Source: JBGSQR01 sp964509295 (GTDB lineage: Bacteria; Desulfobacterota; Desulfuromonadia; Geobacterales; Pseudopelobacteraceae). From it: a DNA stretch of 64,000 nt. Below the pieces are notes generated by a model. The model was not told where the DNA came from, searched no databases, and saw nothing but the letters and a program-made list of their open reading frames with translations. The stretch covers positions 258,497 to 322,496 of the forward strand of contig CAZDWS010000004.1 in NCBI GenBank assembly GCA_964509295.1, in the 5' to 3' direction. This document shows, piece after piece, positions 1 to 9,035 of the stretch. Positions within the stretch are counted from its first letter, which is position 1, and the number at the start of each line of letters is the position of its first letter. A program made the position numbers and the translations under genes.

Positions 1-159
1 ACTGCCCACCAGACCACTGAACAGACTCCGGTGCCGATTGTCATGATGACACATGAAGCACGTGAGGAGTCCATTCAGGCAGCACTGGCAGAGATTGACA
101 TACTTGATATTATCTGTGAAAAAACCAGATTCATCAGAATTGAAGATAATCTGGAATAA
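1..159 (+). CDS. hom: Homoserine dehydrogenase, C-terminal fragment (ACT domain)
   Basis: The first 52 codons are open from the window edge to TAA at 157-159. The peptide contains PVPIVMMTHEAREESIQ and ends ...RFIRIEDNLE, which resembles the C-terminal ACT (threonine-sensing) domain of bacterial homoserine dehydrogenase; the catalytic part lies outside the window. Homoserine dehydrogenase reduces aspartate semialdehyde to homoserine for threonine and methionine synthesis, and the ACT domain mediates feedback inhibition. It is followed 66 bp later by trpB2 on the same strand. The assignment rests on this short match only, so another ACT-domain enzyme is possible. Confidence 0.7.
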   Translation, partial: TAHQTTEQTPVPIVMMTHEAREESIQAALAEIDILDIICEKTRFIRIEDNLE

Positions 160-225
160 TTTCAATTCCAAATCAAAGATGAACCAATGTAGCGCTTTGA
201 TTTGGTATTGAACGGAGAGCCAATA

Positions 226-1581
226 ATGAATACCAAGATTCTGCTTAGTGAAGATCAGCTTCCACGTCAATGGTACAACATTATTCCGGATATGCCTGGA
301 CCTTTAGCGCCGGTCATTAATCCACAGACACTTAAACCGATTTCAGCGGATGACATGCTGGCTATTTTTCCCATGTCCCTGATTGAACAGGAAATGTCGA
401 CCCATCGCTGGATTGATATTCCTGATGAAGTGCGTGAAATTTATAAACTCTGGCGTCCATCCCCGCTTTACCGAGCCCACCGCCTGGAAAAAGCTCTCGG
501 GACACCTGCCAAGATTTACTACAAGTACGAAGGTGTTTCACCGGCCGGTTCCCACAAACCAAACTCGGCCATCCCGCAGGCATTTTACAACAAGCAGGCC
601 GGTATCCGCCGCCTTGCAACCGAGACCGGTGCCGGACAATGGGGTAGTTCACTTGCACTGGCCTGTTCCATGTTCGGTCTGGAATGTACTGTCTATATGG
701 TCAAGGTCTCCTGTACGCAGAAACCTTATCGCAGAAGCATGATGCAGCTCTGGGGCGCAAATGTAATCCCGTCCCCCTCCGAATTCACCAACTCCGGCCG
801 CTCCATTCTGGCCCATGACCCTGAAAACCTGGGCAGCCTGGGCATAGCAATCTCGGAAGCGGTGGAAGATGCTGCCACCCATGCCGATACAAACTATGCC
901 CTGGGCAGCGTCCTGAACCATGTCTGCCTGCACCAGACCATAATCGGACAGGAAGCCCAGAAACAGATGGAAATAGCCGGAGACTATCCTGATGTGGTTA
1001 TTGCCTGCTGCGGCGGCGGCTCCAACTTTGCCGGACTGGCTTTCCCTTTTATTGCAGACCGTGCCACAGGCAAACAGGTGCGTTGTGTTGCCGTTGAACC
1101 GGCATCCTGTCCGACATTGACAAAAGGTGTTTACGCCTTTGATTACGGTGATACGGCCCAGATAGCTCCTATTTCCATGATGTACACCCTTGGACATGAC
1201 TTTATGCCTCCCGGCATACATGCCGGCGGATTACGTTACCATGGCGAATCCCCACTGGTCTCCCAGCTCTATCATGCTGGACAGATCGAAGCAAAATCAT
1301 ACCGACAGAATGCCTGTTTTGAAGCAGCCATACTGTTTTCCCGTAGCGAGGGCATTGTACCGGCACCTGAGTCATCACATGCCGTAAGGGCCGCCATAGA
1401 TGAAGCTATACTCGCAAAAGAGGAAGGCAAGGAAAGAACAATCCTGTTTGGGCTCTCCGGTCACGGCCAACTCGATATGGGGGCCTATGACGCCTATCTA
1501 TCCGGCAACCTGGAAGACTACGAATATCCGGCAGAGAAGGTTCAAGAAGCACTTGCACGGCTGCCTAAAATAAATCTTTAA
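226..1581 (+). CDS. trpB: Tryptophan synthase beta chain, TrpB2 type
   Basis: A PLP-dependent fold-type II enzyme of 451 residues that condenses indole (or a related substrate) with serine. The PLP lysine is in GSHKPNSA (about residue 111), the glycine-rich phosphate-binding loop is CCGGGSNFAG and the end motif is LSGHGQLD. The longer N-terminus and the divergence from the second copy downstream (2273-3463) mark it as the TrpB2 branch, which often acts without a TrpA partner. The start ATG at 226 is preferred over an upstream in-frame TTG at 202 because GGAG at 214-217 is well spaced. It follows hom and precedes trpF, with a G/C-rich hairpin repeat between it and trpF. Confidence 0.93.
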   Translation: MNTKILLSEDQLPRQWYNIIPDMPGPLAPVINPQTLKPISADDMLAIFPMSLIEQEMSTHRWIDIPDEVREIYKLWRPSPLYRAHRLEKALGTPAKIYYKYEGVSPAGSHKPNSAIPQAFYNKQAGIRRLATETGAGQWGSSLALACSMFGLECTVYMVKVSCTQKPYRRSMMQLWGANVIPSPSEFTNSGRSILAHDPENLGSLGIAISEAVEDAATHADTNYALGSVLNHVCLHQTIIGQEAQKQMEIAGDYPDVVIACCGGGSNFAGLAFPFIADRATGKQVRCVAVEPASCPTLTKGVYAFDYGDTAQIAPISMMYTLGHDFMPPGIHAGGLRYHGESPLVSQLYHAGQIEAKSYRQNACFEAAILFSRSEGIVPAPESSHAVRAAIDEAILAKEEGKERTILFGLSGHGQLDMGAYDAYLSGNLEDYEYPAEKVQEALARLPKINL

Positions 1582-1583
1582 TA

Positions 1584-1654
1584 GGGACCGGGTACTAGGG
1601 ACCAGTAACGGGGAAAAGCCGTTACCAATCCCCAGTCCCCAGTCCCCGGTCCCC
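1584..1654. repeat. G/C-rich intergenic palindromic repeat
   Basis: The gap between trpB2 and trpF is filled by GGGACC/GGGAC units on the left and CCCCAGT/CCCCGGTCCCC units on the right. They flank a perfect 7-bp stem, GTAACGG (1605-1611) with CCGTTAC (1619-1625). The whole stretch can fold into one long hairpin. It looks like a dispersed intergenic element; it has no T-run and so is not a standard terminator. Confidence 0.6.
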
Positions 1655-1658
1655 AACC

Positions 1659-2276
1659 ATGGTAAAAATTAAAATCTGCGGCATAACCAATCTTGAAGAC
1701 GCAATTATGTCCGTAGAAGCCGGAGCTGACGCGCTGGGTTTTGTTTTCTACGAAAAATCTCCCCGAAACATCACGCCGGAGCAGGCTTCTGAAATCATTC
1801 GCCATCTGCCCCCTTTTGTTCAGACAGTCGGCCTTTTCGTAAATGAAACAGAGACGAGAATTAACAAGACCGCCGACTGTTGTGGCCTGGATATTGTCCA
1901 GCTGCACGGGGATGAAACACCTGATTACTGCACTAAACTTAATCGCCGGGTGATCAAAGCGTTACGTGTCAGGGACATCACCAGCCTGGAAGAGATGGCC
2001 CGGTTTAATGTTGCGGCATTCCTGCTGGATACTTGGTCACCGGCAGCCTATGGTGGAACCGGGCAGACATTCAACTGGGATATCGCGGCAATCGCTGCAA
2101 AAAATTCGCGGATAGTTTTGGCCGGCGGATTAACAGTGGAGAATGTTGCAGAGGCAATTCGCAAAACACGTCCCTATGCGGTTGACGTTTCCAGTTCGTT
2201 GGAACTGAGCCCGGGTAAAAAAGATCCGGCCAAAATATGCGCATTCATCAGGAACGCCAAGGAGAGCATGCTTTGA
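1659..2276 (+). CDS. trpF: Phosphoribosylanthranilate isomerase
   Basis: A 205-residue TIM barrel that isomerises N-(5-phosphoribosyl)anthranilate in tryptophan synthesis. Diagnostic motifs are KICGITNLEDA at the N-terminus (catalytic Cys), VGLFVN, VQLHGDE, LLDTWSPAAYGGTGQTF (catalytic Asp) and LAGGLTVENV with DVSSSLE (phosphate binding). The length is normal. The stop TGA (2274-2276) overlaps the TTG start of trpB (2273-2275), so the two are translationally coupled. No good Shine-Dalgarno lies before the ATG; the G/C-rich repeat occupies that position, so translation may depend on read-through from upstream. Confidence 0.96.
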   Translation: MVKIKICGITNLEDAIMSVEAGADALGFVFYEKSPRNITPEQASEIIRHLPPFVQTVGLFVNETETRINKTADCCGLDIVQLHGDETPDYCTKLNRRVIKALRVRDITSLEEMARFNVAAFLLDTWSPAAYGGTGQTFNWDIAAIAAKNSRIVLAGGLTVENVAEAIRKTRPYAVDVSSSLELSPGKKDPAKICAFIRNAKESML

Positions 2277-3463
2277 AACAACCAGACAAACAAGGACATT
2301 TCGGGGATTTTGGCGGGCGATATGTCCCTGAAACCCTTATGCCAGCTCTGCTTGAGCTGGAAAAAGCATATGAGCATTATCGTCATGACCGTGAGTTTCG
2401 CCAAGAGCTGGAATACTATCTTAAACAGTATGTGGGCAGGCCAAACCCGCTCTATTTTGCCGAAAAATTAACCAGAAAACTTGGTGGTGCAAAGATCTAC
2501 CTGAAGCGTGAAGATCTCAACCATACCGGCGCTCACAAGGTAAACAACACTATCGGCCAGGGCCTGCTGGCAAAACGGATGGGTAAAAAACGCGTCATTG
2601 CAGAAACAGGGGCGGGTCAGCACGGTGTGGCAACAGCAACAATTGCGGCACTTTTTGACATGCAATGCGAAGTTTTCATGGGTGAAGAGGACATTCATCG
2701 CCAATCTTTGAACGTGTTCCGTATGAAACTGCTTGGAGCAGCTGTGACTCCGGTTACAGCCGGCACTGCAACGCTCAAGGATGCAATGAACGAGGCACTG
2801 CGCAACTGGGTTGCTACCATCTCGGATACTTTTTACGTTATCGGTACGGTCGCCGGGCCACACCCCTACCCTTTAATGGTCCGTGATTTCCAATCCATTA
2901 TCGGCAGGGAAGCAAAAATTCAGCACAAGAAAATCGAAGGAAAACTGCCGGACTGTCTGGTCGCCTGTGTTGGTGGCGGAAGTAACGCCATCGGCCTTTT
3001 CTACCCGTTCATCAAAGACAAAAACGTCAAGATGATCGGGGTTGAGGCTGCAGGTTACGGCATTGAAACTGGCAAACATGCCGCTGCACTTTGCGCTGGC
3101 ACTCCGGGCATCCTGCATGGCAACAAAACCTATCTGCTTCAGGATCCACATGGTCAGATTATACCTGCACATTCAATCTCGGCCGGCCTTGATTATCCAG
3201 GTGCAGGCCCGGAACATGCCTGGTTGATGGATTGCGGACGGGCTGAATATGTTTCCGTGACCGACGACATGGCCCTGGAAGGTTTTAAATTTCTGACACA
3301 GGAAGAGGGAATCATGCCTGCCCTTGAATCGGCACATGCCATCGCTTATGTCATGCAGTTGGCACCGCAAATGCCAAAGGATTCAACCATAGTTGTCTGT
3401 CTCTCAGGGCGTGGGGACAAGGATATTCACACTGTTGCAGAGGCTATGGGCGTCAAGTTCTAG
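2273..3463 (+). CDS. trpB: Tryptophan synthase beta chain (classical TrpB1)
   Basis: Catalyses PLP-dependent formation of tryptophan from indole and serine in the alpha2-beta2 complex. It has 396 residues, the usual length. The PLP lysine lies in HTGAHKVNN (about residue 89), with the GGGSNAIGLF phosphate loop and CLSGRGDKD near the end. The TTG start at 2273 is chosen because AAGGAG (2259-2264) sits 8 bp upstream and because it gives the conserved N-terminus (HFGDFGGRYVPETLMPAL); no ATG fits. The gene overlaps trpF by 3 nt. trpA does not follow: a terminator and pta come next, so the alpha subunit must be encoded elsewhere. Confidence 0.96.
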   Translation: MKQPDKQGHFGDFGGRYVPETLMPALLELEKAYEHYRHDREFRQELEYYLKQYVGRPNPLYFAEKLTRKLGGAKIYLKREDLNHTGAHKVNNTIGQGLLAKRMGKKRVIAETGAGQHGVATATIAALFDMQCEVFMGEEDIHRQSLNVFRMKLLGAAVTPVTAGTATLKDAMNEALRNWVATISDTFYVIGTVAGPHPYPLMVRDFQSIIGREAKIQHKKIEGKLPDCLVACVGGGSNAIGLFYPFIKDKNVKMIGVEAAGYGIETGKHAAALCAGTPGILHGNKTYLLQDPHGQIIPAHSISAGLDYPGAGPEHAWLMDCGRAEYVSVTDDMALEGFKFLTQEEGIMPALESAHAIAYVMQLAPQMPKDSTIVVCLSGRGDKDIHTVAEAMGVKF

Positions 3464-3500
3464 CTCTCCCAAATTCCCAGCACATAGCAGATAACAGATC

Positions 3501-3521
3501 GCCCGTATTTCGGGCTTTTTG
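3501..3521 (+). terminator. Rho-independent terminator after trpB
   Basis: GCCCG-tattt-CGGGC followed by a run of Ts, 37 bp after the trpB stop. The stem is short (5 bp) but the layout is classical. It separates the trp genes from pta. Confidence 0.75.
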
Positions 3522-3573
3522 TTGTCTGGTTTTTGATATTGATACAATAATCACTCCCAGAACAGATTTCCAC

Positions 3574-3604
3574 TTGACATATACTTAAATTGGTAATACC
3601 AATT
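3574..3604 (+). promoter_or_regulatory. Promoter region with PdhR/FadR-type operator upstream of pta
   Basis: TTGACA at 3574-3579 could be a -35 element; the -10 element is not clear. Just downstream is a perfect 17-bp palindrome at 3588-3604, AATTGGTA-A-TACCAATT. This matches the GGT-N3-ACC core known for FadR-subfamily GntR regulators such as PdhR. It lies 64 bp before the pta ATG and would block the promoter when occupied. A regulator of this subfamily is encoded at 33222-33944, but the link is inference. Confidence 0.6.
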
Positions 3605-3668
3605 ATATGTTTATTTATCAATCTAACGAGCAATCACCTTAGAATATACAATTCCCAGGAGGTCTAAC

Positions 3669-4673
3669 ATGAGTCTTATCGAACAGATCAAGAAAAAAGC
3701 CCAAAGCAATCTTAAAACAGTTGTACTGCCTGAGAGTTACGACGAGCGCATGCTCTATGCTTCTGAAATAATTACAAAAAACAAGCTTGCCAAAATAGTT
3801 CTGCTGGGACAGGCCGATGTTATCAAAGCTGAAGCATCAGCAAAAGGCATTGATATTTCAGGTGTCGAAATCATCAACCCGATTACATCCCCCAAGCTGG
3901 ACCAGTATGTGGCTGACTTTGTAGAGCTTCGCAAGAGTAAAGGCATGACTGTCGAGGAGGCCTATTCTACACTGACAGCACCTGACAACCTTTTTTACGC
4001 AGGCATGATGGTACGTAACGGAGATGCCGATGGAGAAGTTGCCGGAGCAACCGGCACTACCGGCGCTGTACTGAAAGCTGCATTTCAGACAGTCGGCCCG
4101 GCAAAGGGAATCAAGACCGTTTCCTCATTTTTTATGATGGTTACCAAAAATCCAGCCTTTGGTGAAAACGGCATCATTCTGTTCGGCGACTGTGCCGTAA
4201 ACCCCAACCCGGACTCACAGGCCCTTGCTGAAATCGCCATCGCCACATCTGACAACTGCAAGGCTTTTCTGGATGCCGATGCTCGTACAGCCCTGCTTTC
4301 CTTCTCCACCAAAGGGAGTGCAAGTCACCCGGATAGCGACAAGGTAATAAAGGCACTTGAAATTGCCAAGCAACTCCGGCCGGACCTGCAGATCGACGGC
4401 GAGATGCAGCTTGATGCTGCACTGATCTCCAAGATCGGTGACAAAAAGGCCCCGGGAAGTAAGGTCGCCGGCAAAGCCAATGTCATCATCTTCCCGGACC
4501 TGGATGCCGGTAACATCGGCTACAAGCTTGTTGAGCGTATTGCTGGTGCTGAAGCCATAGGACCTGTCATTCAGGGACTCAGCAAACCGGTAAACGACCT
4601 TTCACGCGGATGCTCCGTTGACGATATCGTTAACGTAACTGCCATTACCGCAGTTCAGGCAGCAAGCGCATAA
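3669..4673 (+). CDS. pta: Phosphate acetyltransferase
   Basis: Interconverts acetyl-CoA and acetyl phosphate in the cytoplasm, the first half of the Pta-AckA acetate route. The 334 residues make up the catalytic PTA_PTB domain alone (short form, without the N-terminal regulatory domains of the E. coli enzyme). Family signatures include VVLPESYDERML, the AGMMVRNGDADGEVAGAT segment, NPNPDSQALAEIA and NVIIFPDLDAGNIGYKL. A strong AGGAGG lies just before the ATG. No ackA is adjacent. Expression is probably set by the palindromic operator at 3588-3604. Confidence 0.95.
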   Translation: MSLIEQIKKKAQSNLKTVVLPESYDERMLYASEIITKNKLAKIVLLGQADVIKAEASAKGIDISGVEIINPITSPKLDQYVADFVELRKSKGMTVEEAYSTLTAPDNLFYAGMMVRNGDADGEVAGATGTTGAVLKAAFQTVGPAKGIKTVSSFFMMVTKNPAFGENGIILFGDCAVNPNPDSQALAEIAIATSDNCKAFLDADARTALLSFSTKGSASHPDSDKVIKALEIAKQLRPDLQIDGEMQLDAALISKIGDKKAPGSKVAGKANVIIFPDLDAGNIGYKLVERIAGAEAIGPVIQGLSKPVNDLSRGCSVDDIVNVTAITAVQAASA

Positions 4674-4694
4674 CTGCTACCGTTTATTCTTAGC

Positions 4695-4736
4695 AAACAA
4701 CAAAGGCGCTCCATTCAGGAAGCGCCTTTGTTGTTT
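4695..4736. terminator. Bidirectional terminator between pta and the HDOD-GGDEF gene
   Basis: A perfect 16-bp inverted repeat (4695-4710 and 4721-4736) with a 10-nt loop. A-rich on the left and T-rich on the right, it can end both convergent transcripts. Confidence 0.9.
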
Positions 4737-4757
4737 AAACACATTAAAAAATCAATT

Positions 4758-6257
4758 TTACTTGATTGAGTAGACTCTGTTTTTACCGCTATCCTTGGCA
4801 ATGTAGAGTGCCTTGTCAGCAATACTAATAAGTGACTGTTTATTTTTATTTTTAACAGCGTCATAACTGGTAACACCCAAACTTACCGTAAGCTTGACTA
4901 CCTGCTGATCGACAACAGTTGTCAGATTTTCGATACCAACCCGCAGATTTTCAGCTACAGCAGCAGCATTTTCCAGATCAGTTTCCGGCAGTATAACAAC
5001 AAATTCTTCTCCACCATATCTGGCAACAACATCAGTCACGCGAACGGTACTCTCCAACAGCTTTGAAATATTTATCAATGCCAGATCGCCCACCGTATGA
5101 CCATAGACATCATTAATATTTTTAAAATCATCCACATCCAGCAGAATCAGTGAGAGCTTACGGGAATAGCGCTTGGCTCGCATAAACTCGCGATCCATGG
5201 CATCCTGAAAAAAACGATGGTTGTAAATACTAGTCAGTCCGTCACGGAAAGCCAGTTCTCTATGCATTTCATTGGCGTCATGCAGTTCCTTGACAAGTCT
5301 TTCGGCCTTTTCTTTAGCCTGCTTGAGCTCAATCACCATTAACTCATAAGAATCATAAATATTACTCAACTCTTCGTTTGCTTCCTGAAGTATCTCAGAA
5401 TAAGTCATCATAGAACCGGGCGAGATCTCAAAAGAAGAAAGAATTTCCAACGTTTTGCTGGATACGGACTCGATCAGACTATCTACAACAGCACCTGTTG
5501 CACCAAACACAGTATCCAGAAGCAACTTGGCATGCCTGATTCTGTCCACATCCTTGGTACCATTGAAAAATGAAGAAAGGTCACTGGCAATACTTAAAAT
5601 ACATCTTTGTTTATAATATGGATCGGCGGCATTACCATCCAGATGGTGATGACTGATAGGGCCATAGATCTCTTCAGGCAGCTCCCAGTGCCTTAGTAAA
5701 GCAGAACCGAGTTCCTGGTGGTCAAAACCGAACGACTGCTTTTCTGACTCGCACAATGCCAGGCCGCCTTTTTTACGATTTTGAAAAACCAGTTTGTATT
5801 CCTGCGGGTGGCAGCTCTGTAGAACCATAATTCCAATATCGTGAAGCAGGGCAATGATAAAAATATCACCTTTATCGCAACCCACCAGATCTGATATCAA
5901 TTCTGATGCAACTGCGCAAGTAATGGATCGCCGCCAGAAAAGTGATGGGTCGAAAACATCGGTTGATTCGTTCTGAAATTCTGTAACAATTACAAAGGAA
6001 AGGGCAATATTCTGAACAGCATGGGTACCTAAAAGAGTCAGTGCTTTTTCTATATTTGTTACTTTACCGACCGGATAATAGGATGAGTTGGCAACACGGA
6101 GGATTCTGGCAGTCAAGGCCGGGTCAGCCTCGATTACAAAAGCCAGATCCTGAAAAGTAAAGTCTTCCTTACGGACAGTCTCCAGAATTTTCATTGCAAT
6201 GGCTGGCGGCGAAGGCAGCCTTATTTTACCGGATAACATTTGATTTAATGCGCTCAA
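4758..6257 (-). CDS. HDOD-GGDEF signalling protein (diguanylate cyclase)
   Basis: A soluble 499-residue protein. Residues about 10-210 form an HDOD domain (KIRLPSPPAIAMKILE, EADPALTARILRVANSSYY), related to HD hydrolases but lacking a clear metal-site HD pair. A coiled-coil linker follows (about 290-335) and then a GGDEF domain (about 340-499). The GGEEF signature is intact, and RVTD five residues before it fits the product-inhibition I-site, so it should make c-di-GMP from GTP. The TTG start at 6257 is supported by AGAGGA 6 bp upstream on the minus strand. It is transcribed alone, convergent with pta. The input signal is unknown. Confidence 0.9.
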   Translation of the reverse strand: MSALNQMLSGKIRLPSPPAIAMKILETVRKEDFTFQDLAFVIEADPALTARILRVANSSYYPVGKVTNIEKALTLLGTHAVQNIALSFVIVTEFQNESTDVFDPSLFWRRSITCAVASELISDLVGCDKGDIFIIALLHDIGIMVLQSCHPQEYKLVFQNRKKGGLALCESEKQSFGFDHQELGSALLRHWELPEEIYGPISHHHLDGNAADPYYKQRCILSIASDLSSFFNGTKDVDRIRHAKLLLDTVFGATGAVVDSLIESVSSKTLEILSSFEISPGSMMTYSEILQEANEELSNIYDSYELMVIELKQAKEKAERLVKELHDANEMHRELAFRDGLTSIYNHRFFQDAMDREFMRAKRYSRKLSLILLDVDDFKNINDVYGHTVGDLALINISKLLESTVRVTDVVARYGGEEFVVILPETDLENAAAVAENLRVGIENLTTVVDQQVVKLTVSLGVTSYDAVKNKNKQSLISIADKALYIAKDSGKNRVYSIK

Positions 6258-6311
6258 ACTATTTCCTCTTTCATATTATAATTTGTACATCCTGCCGACA
6301 CGACTTTTTGT

Positions 6312-6995
6312 TCAGGAAGCAGGATATTTCAATGGATCAACGAGCCCGGCTTCTGCAAACCCTTTTAATCTAAGACGGCAGGAATCGCAACGGCCACACG
6401 AAAGCCCTTCCGGTGCGGGGTCATAACAGGAATGGGTCAGGCCGTAATCAATTCCGAGAGCAATGCCGGACTTGATAATTTCTGCTTTTGTCAGATTGAT
6501 CAACGGGGTATGAATGTTTAAACGCCCCCCCCCCTCAACTCCTGCCTTTGTAGCCAGATTGGCCATATTTTCGAATGCGCCAATATACTCGGGGCGACAA
6601 TCCGGGTATCCAGAATAATCAAGCGCATTGACCCCGATATATATATCAAAAGCTCCCAGCACCTCTGCCCACCCTAAGGCAAACGACAGAAATATGGTAT
6701 TCCTGGCCGGCACATAAGTAACCGGAATACTGTTTTCCTCAACACCATCCTTTGGTACCGGCACATCAGAGGTCAGAGCACTCCCACCCATCAGTCGCAG
6801 ATCAAAATCCACTACCATGTGCTCCACAGCACCAAGCTTAACCGCATTAGCCTTGGCAACTTCAAGTTCATAACTGTGTCGCTGTCCGTAGGAAAAGCTG
6901 ATAGCATATGGCGCAAATCCATCCTTTGCTGCCATAGCCATGCAGGTTGTTGAATCAAGTCCACCACTGAAAAGTACTACCGCTTTACGCTGCAT
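6312..6995 (-). CDS. queC: 7-cyano-7-deazaguanine synthase
   Basis: Converts 7-carboxy-7-deazaguanine to preQ0 with ATP and ammonia, in the queuosine pathway. The 227-residue protein has the N-type ATP pyrophosphatase P-loop SGGLDSTT near residue 10. A C-terminal zinc site has four Cys in the pattern C-x8-C-x2-C-x2-C, spanning CYDPAPEGLSCGRCDSC. It is close to full length. The Shine-Dalgarno is weak. It is divergent from the methyltransferase gene at 7160; no other queuosine gene is nearby and no preQ1 aptamer was recognised upstream. Confidence 0.95.
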   Translation of the reverse strand: MQRKAVVLFSGGLDSTTCMAMAAKDGFAPYAISFSYGQRHSYELEVAKANAVKLGAVEHMVVDFDLRLMGGSALTSDVPVPKDGVEENSIPVTYVPARNTIFLSFALGWAEVLGAFDIYIGVNALDYSGYPDCRPEYIGAFENMANLATKAGVEGGGRLNIHTPLINLTKAEIIKSGIALGIDYGLTHSCYDPAPEGLSCGRCDSCRLRLKGFAEAGLVDPLKYPAS

Positions 6996-7159
6996 CTTGA
7001 CAAATCACCCCATTTTTAAATAATACAAAGTAGTACAATTATGGAACATTAGCAGAAATACTGCTTTTTATAAACATCAAATTGGCTAAAGACTAAAATC
7101 AGATACATTTTAAACATCGCGCTATTGAAAGCACTCACCATAACTGCTACAAATATCAA

Positions 7160-8251
7160 ATGTCAGATGAGGTCCGTCTCCATTACGAAAAAAACCCTTA
7201 CCCCAACTATTCATTGCTGGCATCAGTACGCCGTTGCGACACCTATGCCCTTAATCTGACAGCGCTCTGGACCAGATTCAACGGAGAACTACCGCCTGCT
7301 GCTGCAGAAAGAATACTGATTGCCGGATGCGGCAGCTTTTCGCCATATCCTTTTGCTGTTTCGAATCCGGATATTCCCATTACGGCACTTGACCTTTCCG
7401 ACGCAAACCTGAAACGGGCCAGAAAACACTGCCTGCTGCACGGCATCCGAAATGTTGACTTTTGCCGGGGAGATCTGCTTGATTTGCAGTCCGCAAAAGG
7501 CCCCTACGGATTAATTGATTCCTATGGCGTGATTCACCATATGGCTGACCCATTACAAGCCCTTATTTCACTCAAAACCAGATTATCAGACAATGGCATT
7601 ATCAGGGTCATGGTCTACAGCCGCTATGCAAGAAGAGAAGAAGAATCCATCAGACATGCTTTCCGCAGAATCGGGGTTAAAAGCACCACTGAGGCAAAAC
7701 GCCTGATCAGGAGAGCCAAAACAGGATCCAGGCTAAAAAGCTACATTGAAGCTTCCTTTGAAGCCAGATCTGATTCCGGGTTGGCAGATGCCCTGCTGCA
7801 CCCGATTGTAAAAACCTACAAAATTGATGAATTCATCGAACTGGTCAAACTTTCCGGGTTAAAGATTCTACAGTTTGCCCATAATGGGACATTGGAAAAT
7901 GTTTCCGCAGAGATAGAACGTATCCGCCAAATGGAAGCAATGAAAGAATCTCCCGGTAATTTTGTCGCTTTTCTGGGTTTCAATACAAAAGAGCCAAGCC
8001 GGACCAGGAATAATTCATTGCTGCAGCTAAACCCCTGCCTTTGCAGAATCATCAGCAAAGCCCGGCTTACAGATCTGATAATTCCCCCTCGTATCGGCAT
8101 TGATAATCCTGTTATCAGCCGCAGCGAGCGCCTGAAACTTCGTAGATTTATCAAGTCGGTAAGAGTAGATGAATTGACAGATGTTGAATTATCTGCAGCA
8201 AATGTTTACAGGAAGGCGCTTTTTTTGCTACAGTACAAATCAGAAAATTAA
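7160..8251 (+). CDS. Class I SAM-dependent methyltransferase, substrate unknown
   Basis: A 363-residue protein with a Rossmann methyltransferase core. Motif I is ILIAGCGSFSPYPFA (about residues 52-66), the acidic ribose-binding loop is ITALDLSDANL and motif IV is LIDSYGVIHHM. A basic, helical C-terminal extension of about 200 residues follows (many Arg/Lys) that I cannot assign. The N-terminus HYEKNPYPNY resembles other Methyltransf_11/12-type proteins of unknown target. No Shine-Dalgarno is visible before the ATG, so the start is uncertain. It stands alone between queC and an outer-membrane protein gene. Confidence 0.75.
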   Translation: MSDEVRLHYEKNPYPNYSLLASVRRCDTYALNLTALWTRFNGELPPAAAERILIAGCGSFSPYPFAVSNPDIPITALDLSDANLKRARKHCLLHGIRNVDFCRGDLLDLQSAKGPYGLIDSYGVIHHMADPLQALISLKTRLSDNGIIRVMVYSRYARREEESIRHAFRRIGVKSTTEAKRLIRRAKTGSRLKSYIEASFEARSDSGLADALLHPIVKTYKIDEFIELVKLSGLKILQFAHNGTLENVSAEIERIRQMEAMKESPGNFVAFLGFNTKEPSRTRNNSLLQLNPCLCRIISKARLTDLIIPPRIGIDNPVISRSERLKLRRFIKSVRVDELTDVELSAANVYRKALFLLQYKSEN

Positions 8252-8296
8252 ACAACTCTTTTCAAATCAGGTAAAAAAACAGCAAAGGAGAATAAT

Positions 8297-8968
8297 ATGA
8301 AACTCTTTACAACCGTCATTGCAGCAGCATGTATTCTCGCATCCGTTTCAACCGGCAATGCCCAGTCAGGAAGACCTGGACCTTATATCTCAGGGTTTCT
8401 GGGTGTTACCATACCTAAGGACTCAGTTGTTTTGACCGATAATGGAGGAATTATCGACGAAACTGTTAATTTTGATGCCGGCATAAACACTGGAGTTACT
8501 GGTGGCTATGACTTTGGTATTGTGAGACTGGAAGGTGAAGTTTCCTACAAACACAATGAGATGTCCGGAATTAAAGACAACAACAATGTTAATAACAGCT
8601 ACCGCAATGTTGATGGAAGTGTTGGGATTATGGCAACTATGTTCAACGCCTTCTTCGATCTAAGCAACGATTCACCCGTCACTCCATATTTCGGAGGCGG
8701 CATCGGTTTTGCTACAATATACCTTAGCGAAACCAATGCGACTTATAACGGCACTAGAAGTATTATCTATGATAAAGATGATGATACTGTTTTTGCCTAC
8801 CAGGTAGGAACCGGAGTTGAAATAGCACTCCGTCCAAGATACTCACTGGATATCGGTTACCGATATTTTGCAACCGACAAAGCATCTTTTAAAAACAGTT
8901 TTTTCCCAACTTCAGGTCTAAAAATGGAAAGTCACAACGTAGCGGTCGGCTTTAGATTCAAGTTTTAA
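8297..8968 (+). CDS. Outer-membrane beta-barrel protein
   Basis: A 223-residue secreted protein. A signal peptide of about 22 residues ends in GNAQSG. Alternating hydrophobic/polar strands follow (for example LEGEVSYKHNEM, YSLDIGYRYFA), and the last residue is the aromatic Phe (VAVGFRFKF) needed for BAM-dependent insertion. The size suits an 8-stranded barrel of the OmpA-N/OmpX/opacity type. An AAAGGAG ribosome site precedes the ATG. Function unknown; surface adhesion or a structural role is typical of such small barrels. Confidence 0.8.
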   Translation: MKLFTTVIAAACILASVSTGNAQSGRPGPYISGFLGVTIPKDSVVLTDNGGIIDETVNFDAGINTGVTGGYDFGIVRLEGEVSYKHNEMSGIKDNNNVNNSYRNVDGSVGIMATMFNAFFDLSNDSPVTPYFGGGIGFATIYLSETNATYNGTRSIIYDKDDDTVFAYQVGTGVEIALRPRYSLDIGYRYFATDKASFKNSFFPTSGLKMESHNVAVGFRFKF

Positions 8969-9035
8969 CAGTTGTTTTTAAGGCACTAGCCATTAAATAA
9001 AACAGACGATATAATCCGGAAAGGTACAATTTTTA

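Noticed and set aside
649..1221. 190-codon open frame on the minus strand
   Set aside because: Antisense to trpB2; composition and residues are those of a mirrored coding region.
6996..7159. PreQ1 riboswitch before queC
   Set aside because: No compact C/A-rich hairpin aptamer with an overlapping ribosome site was visible.
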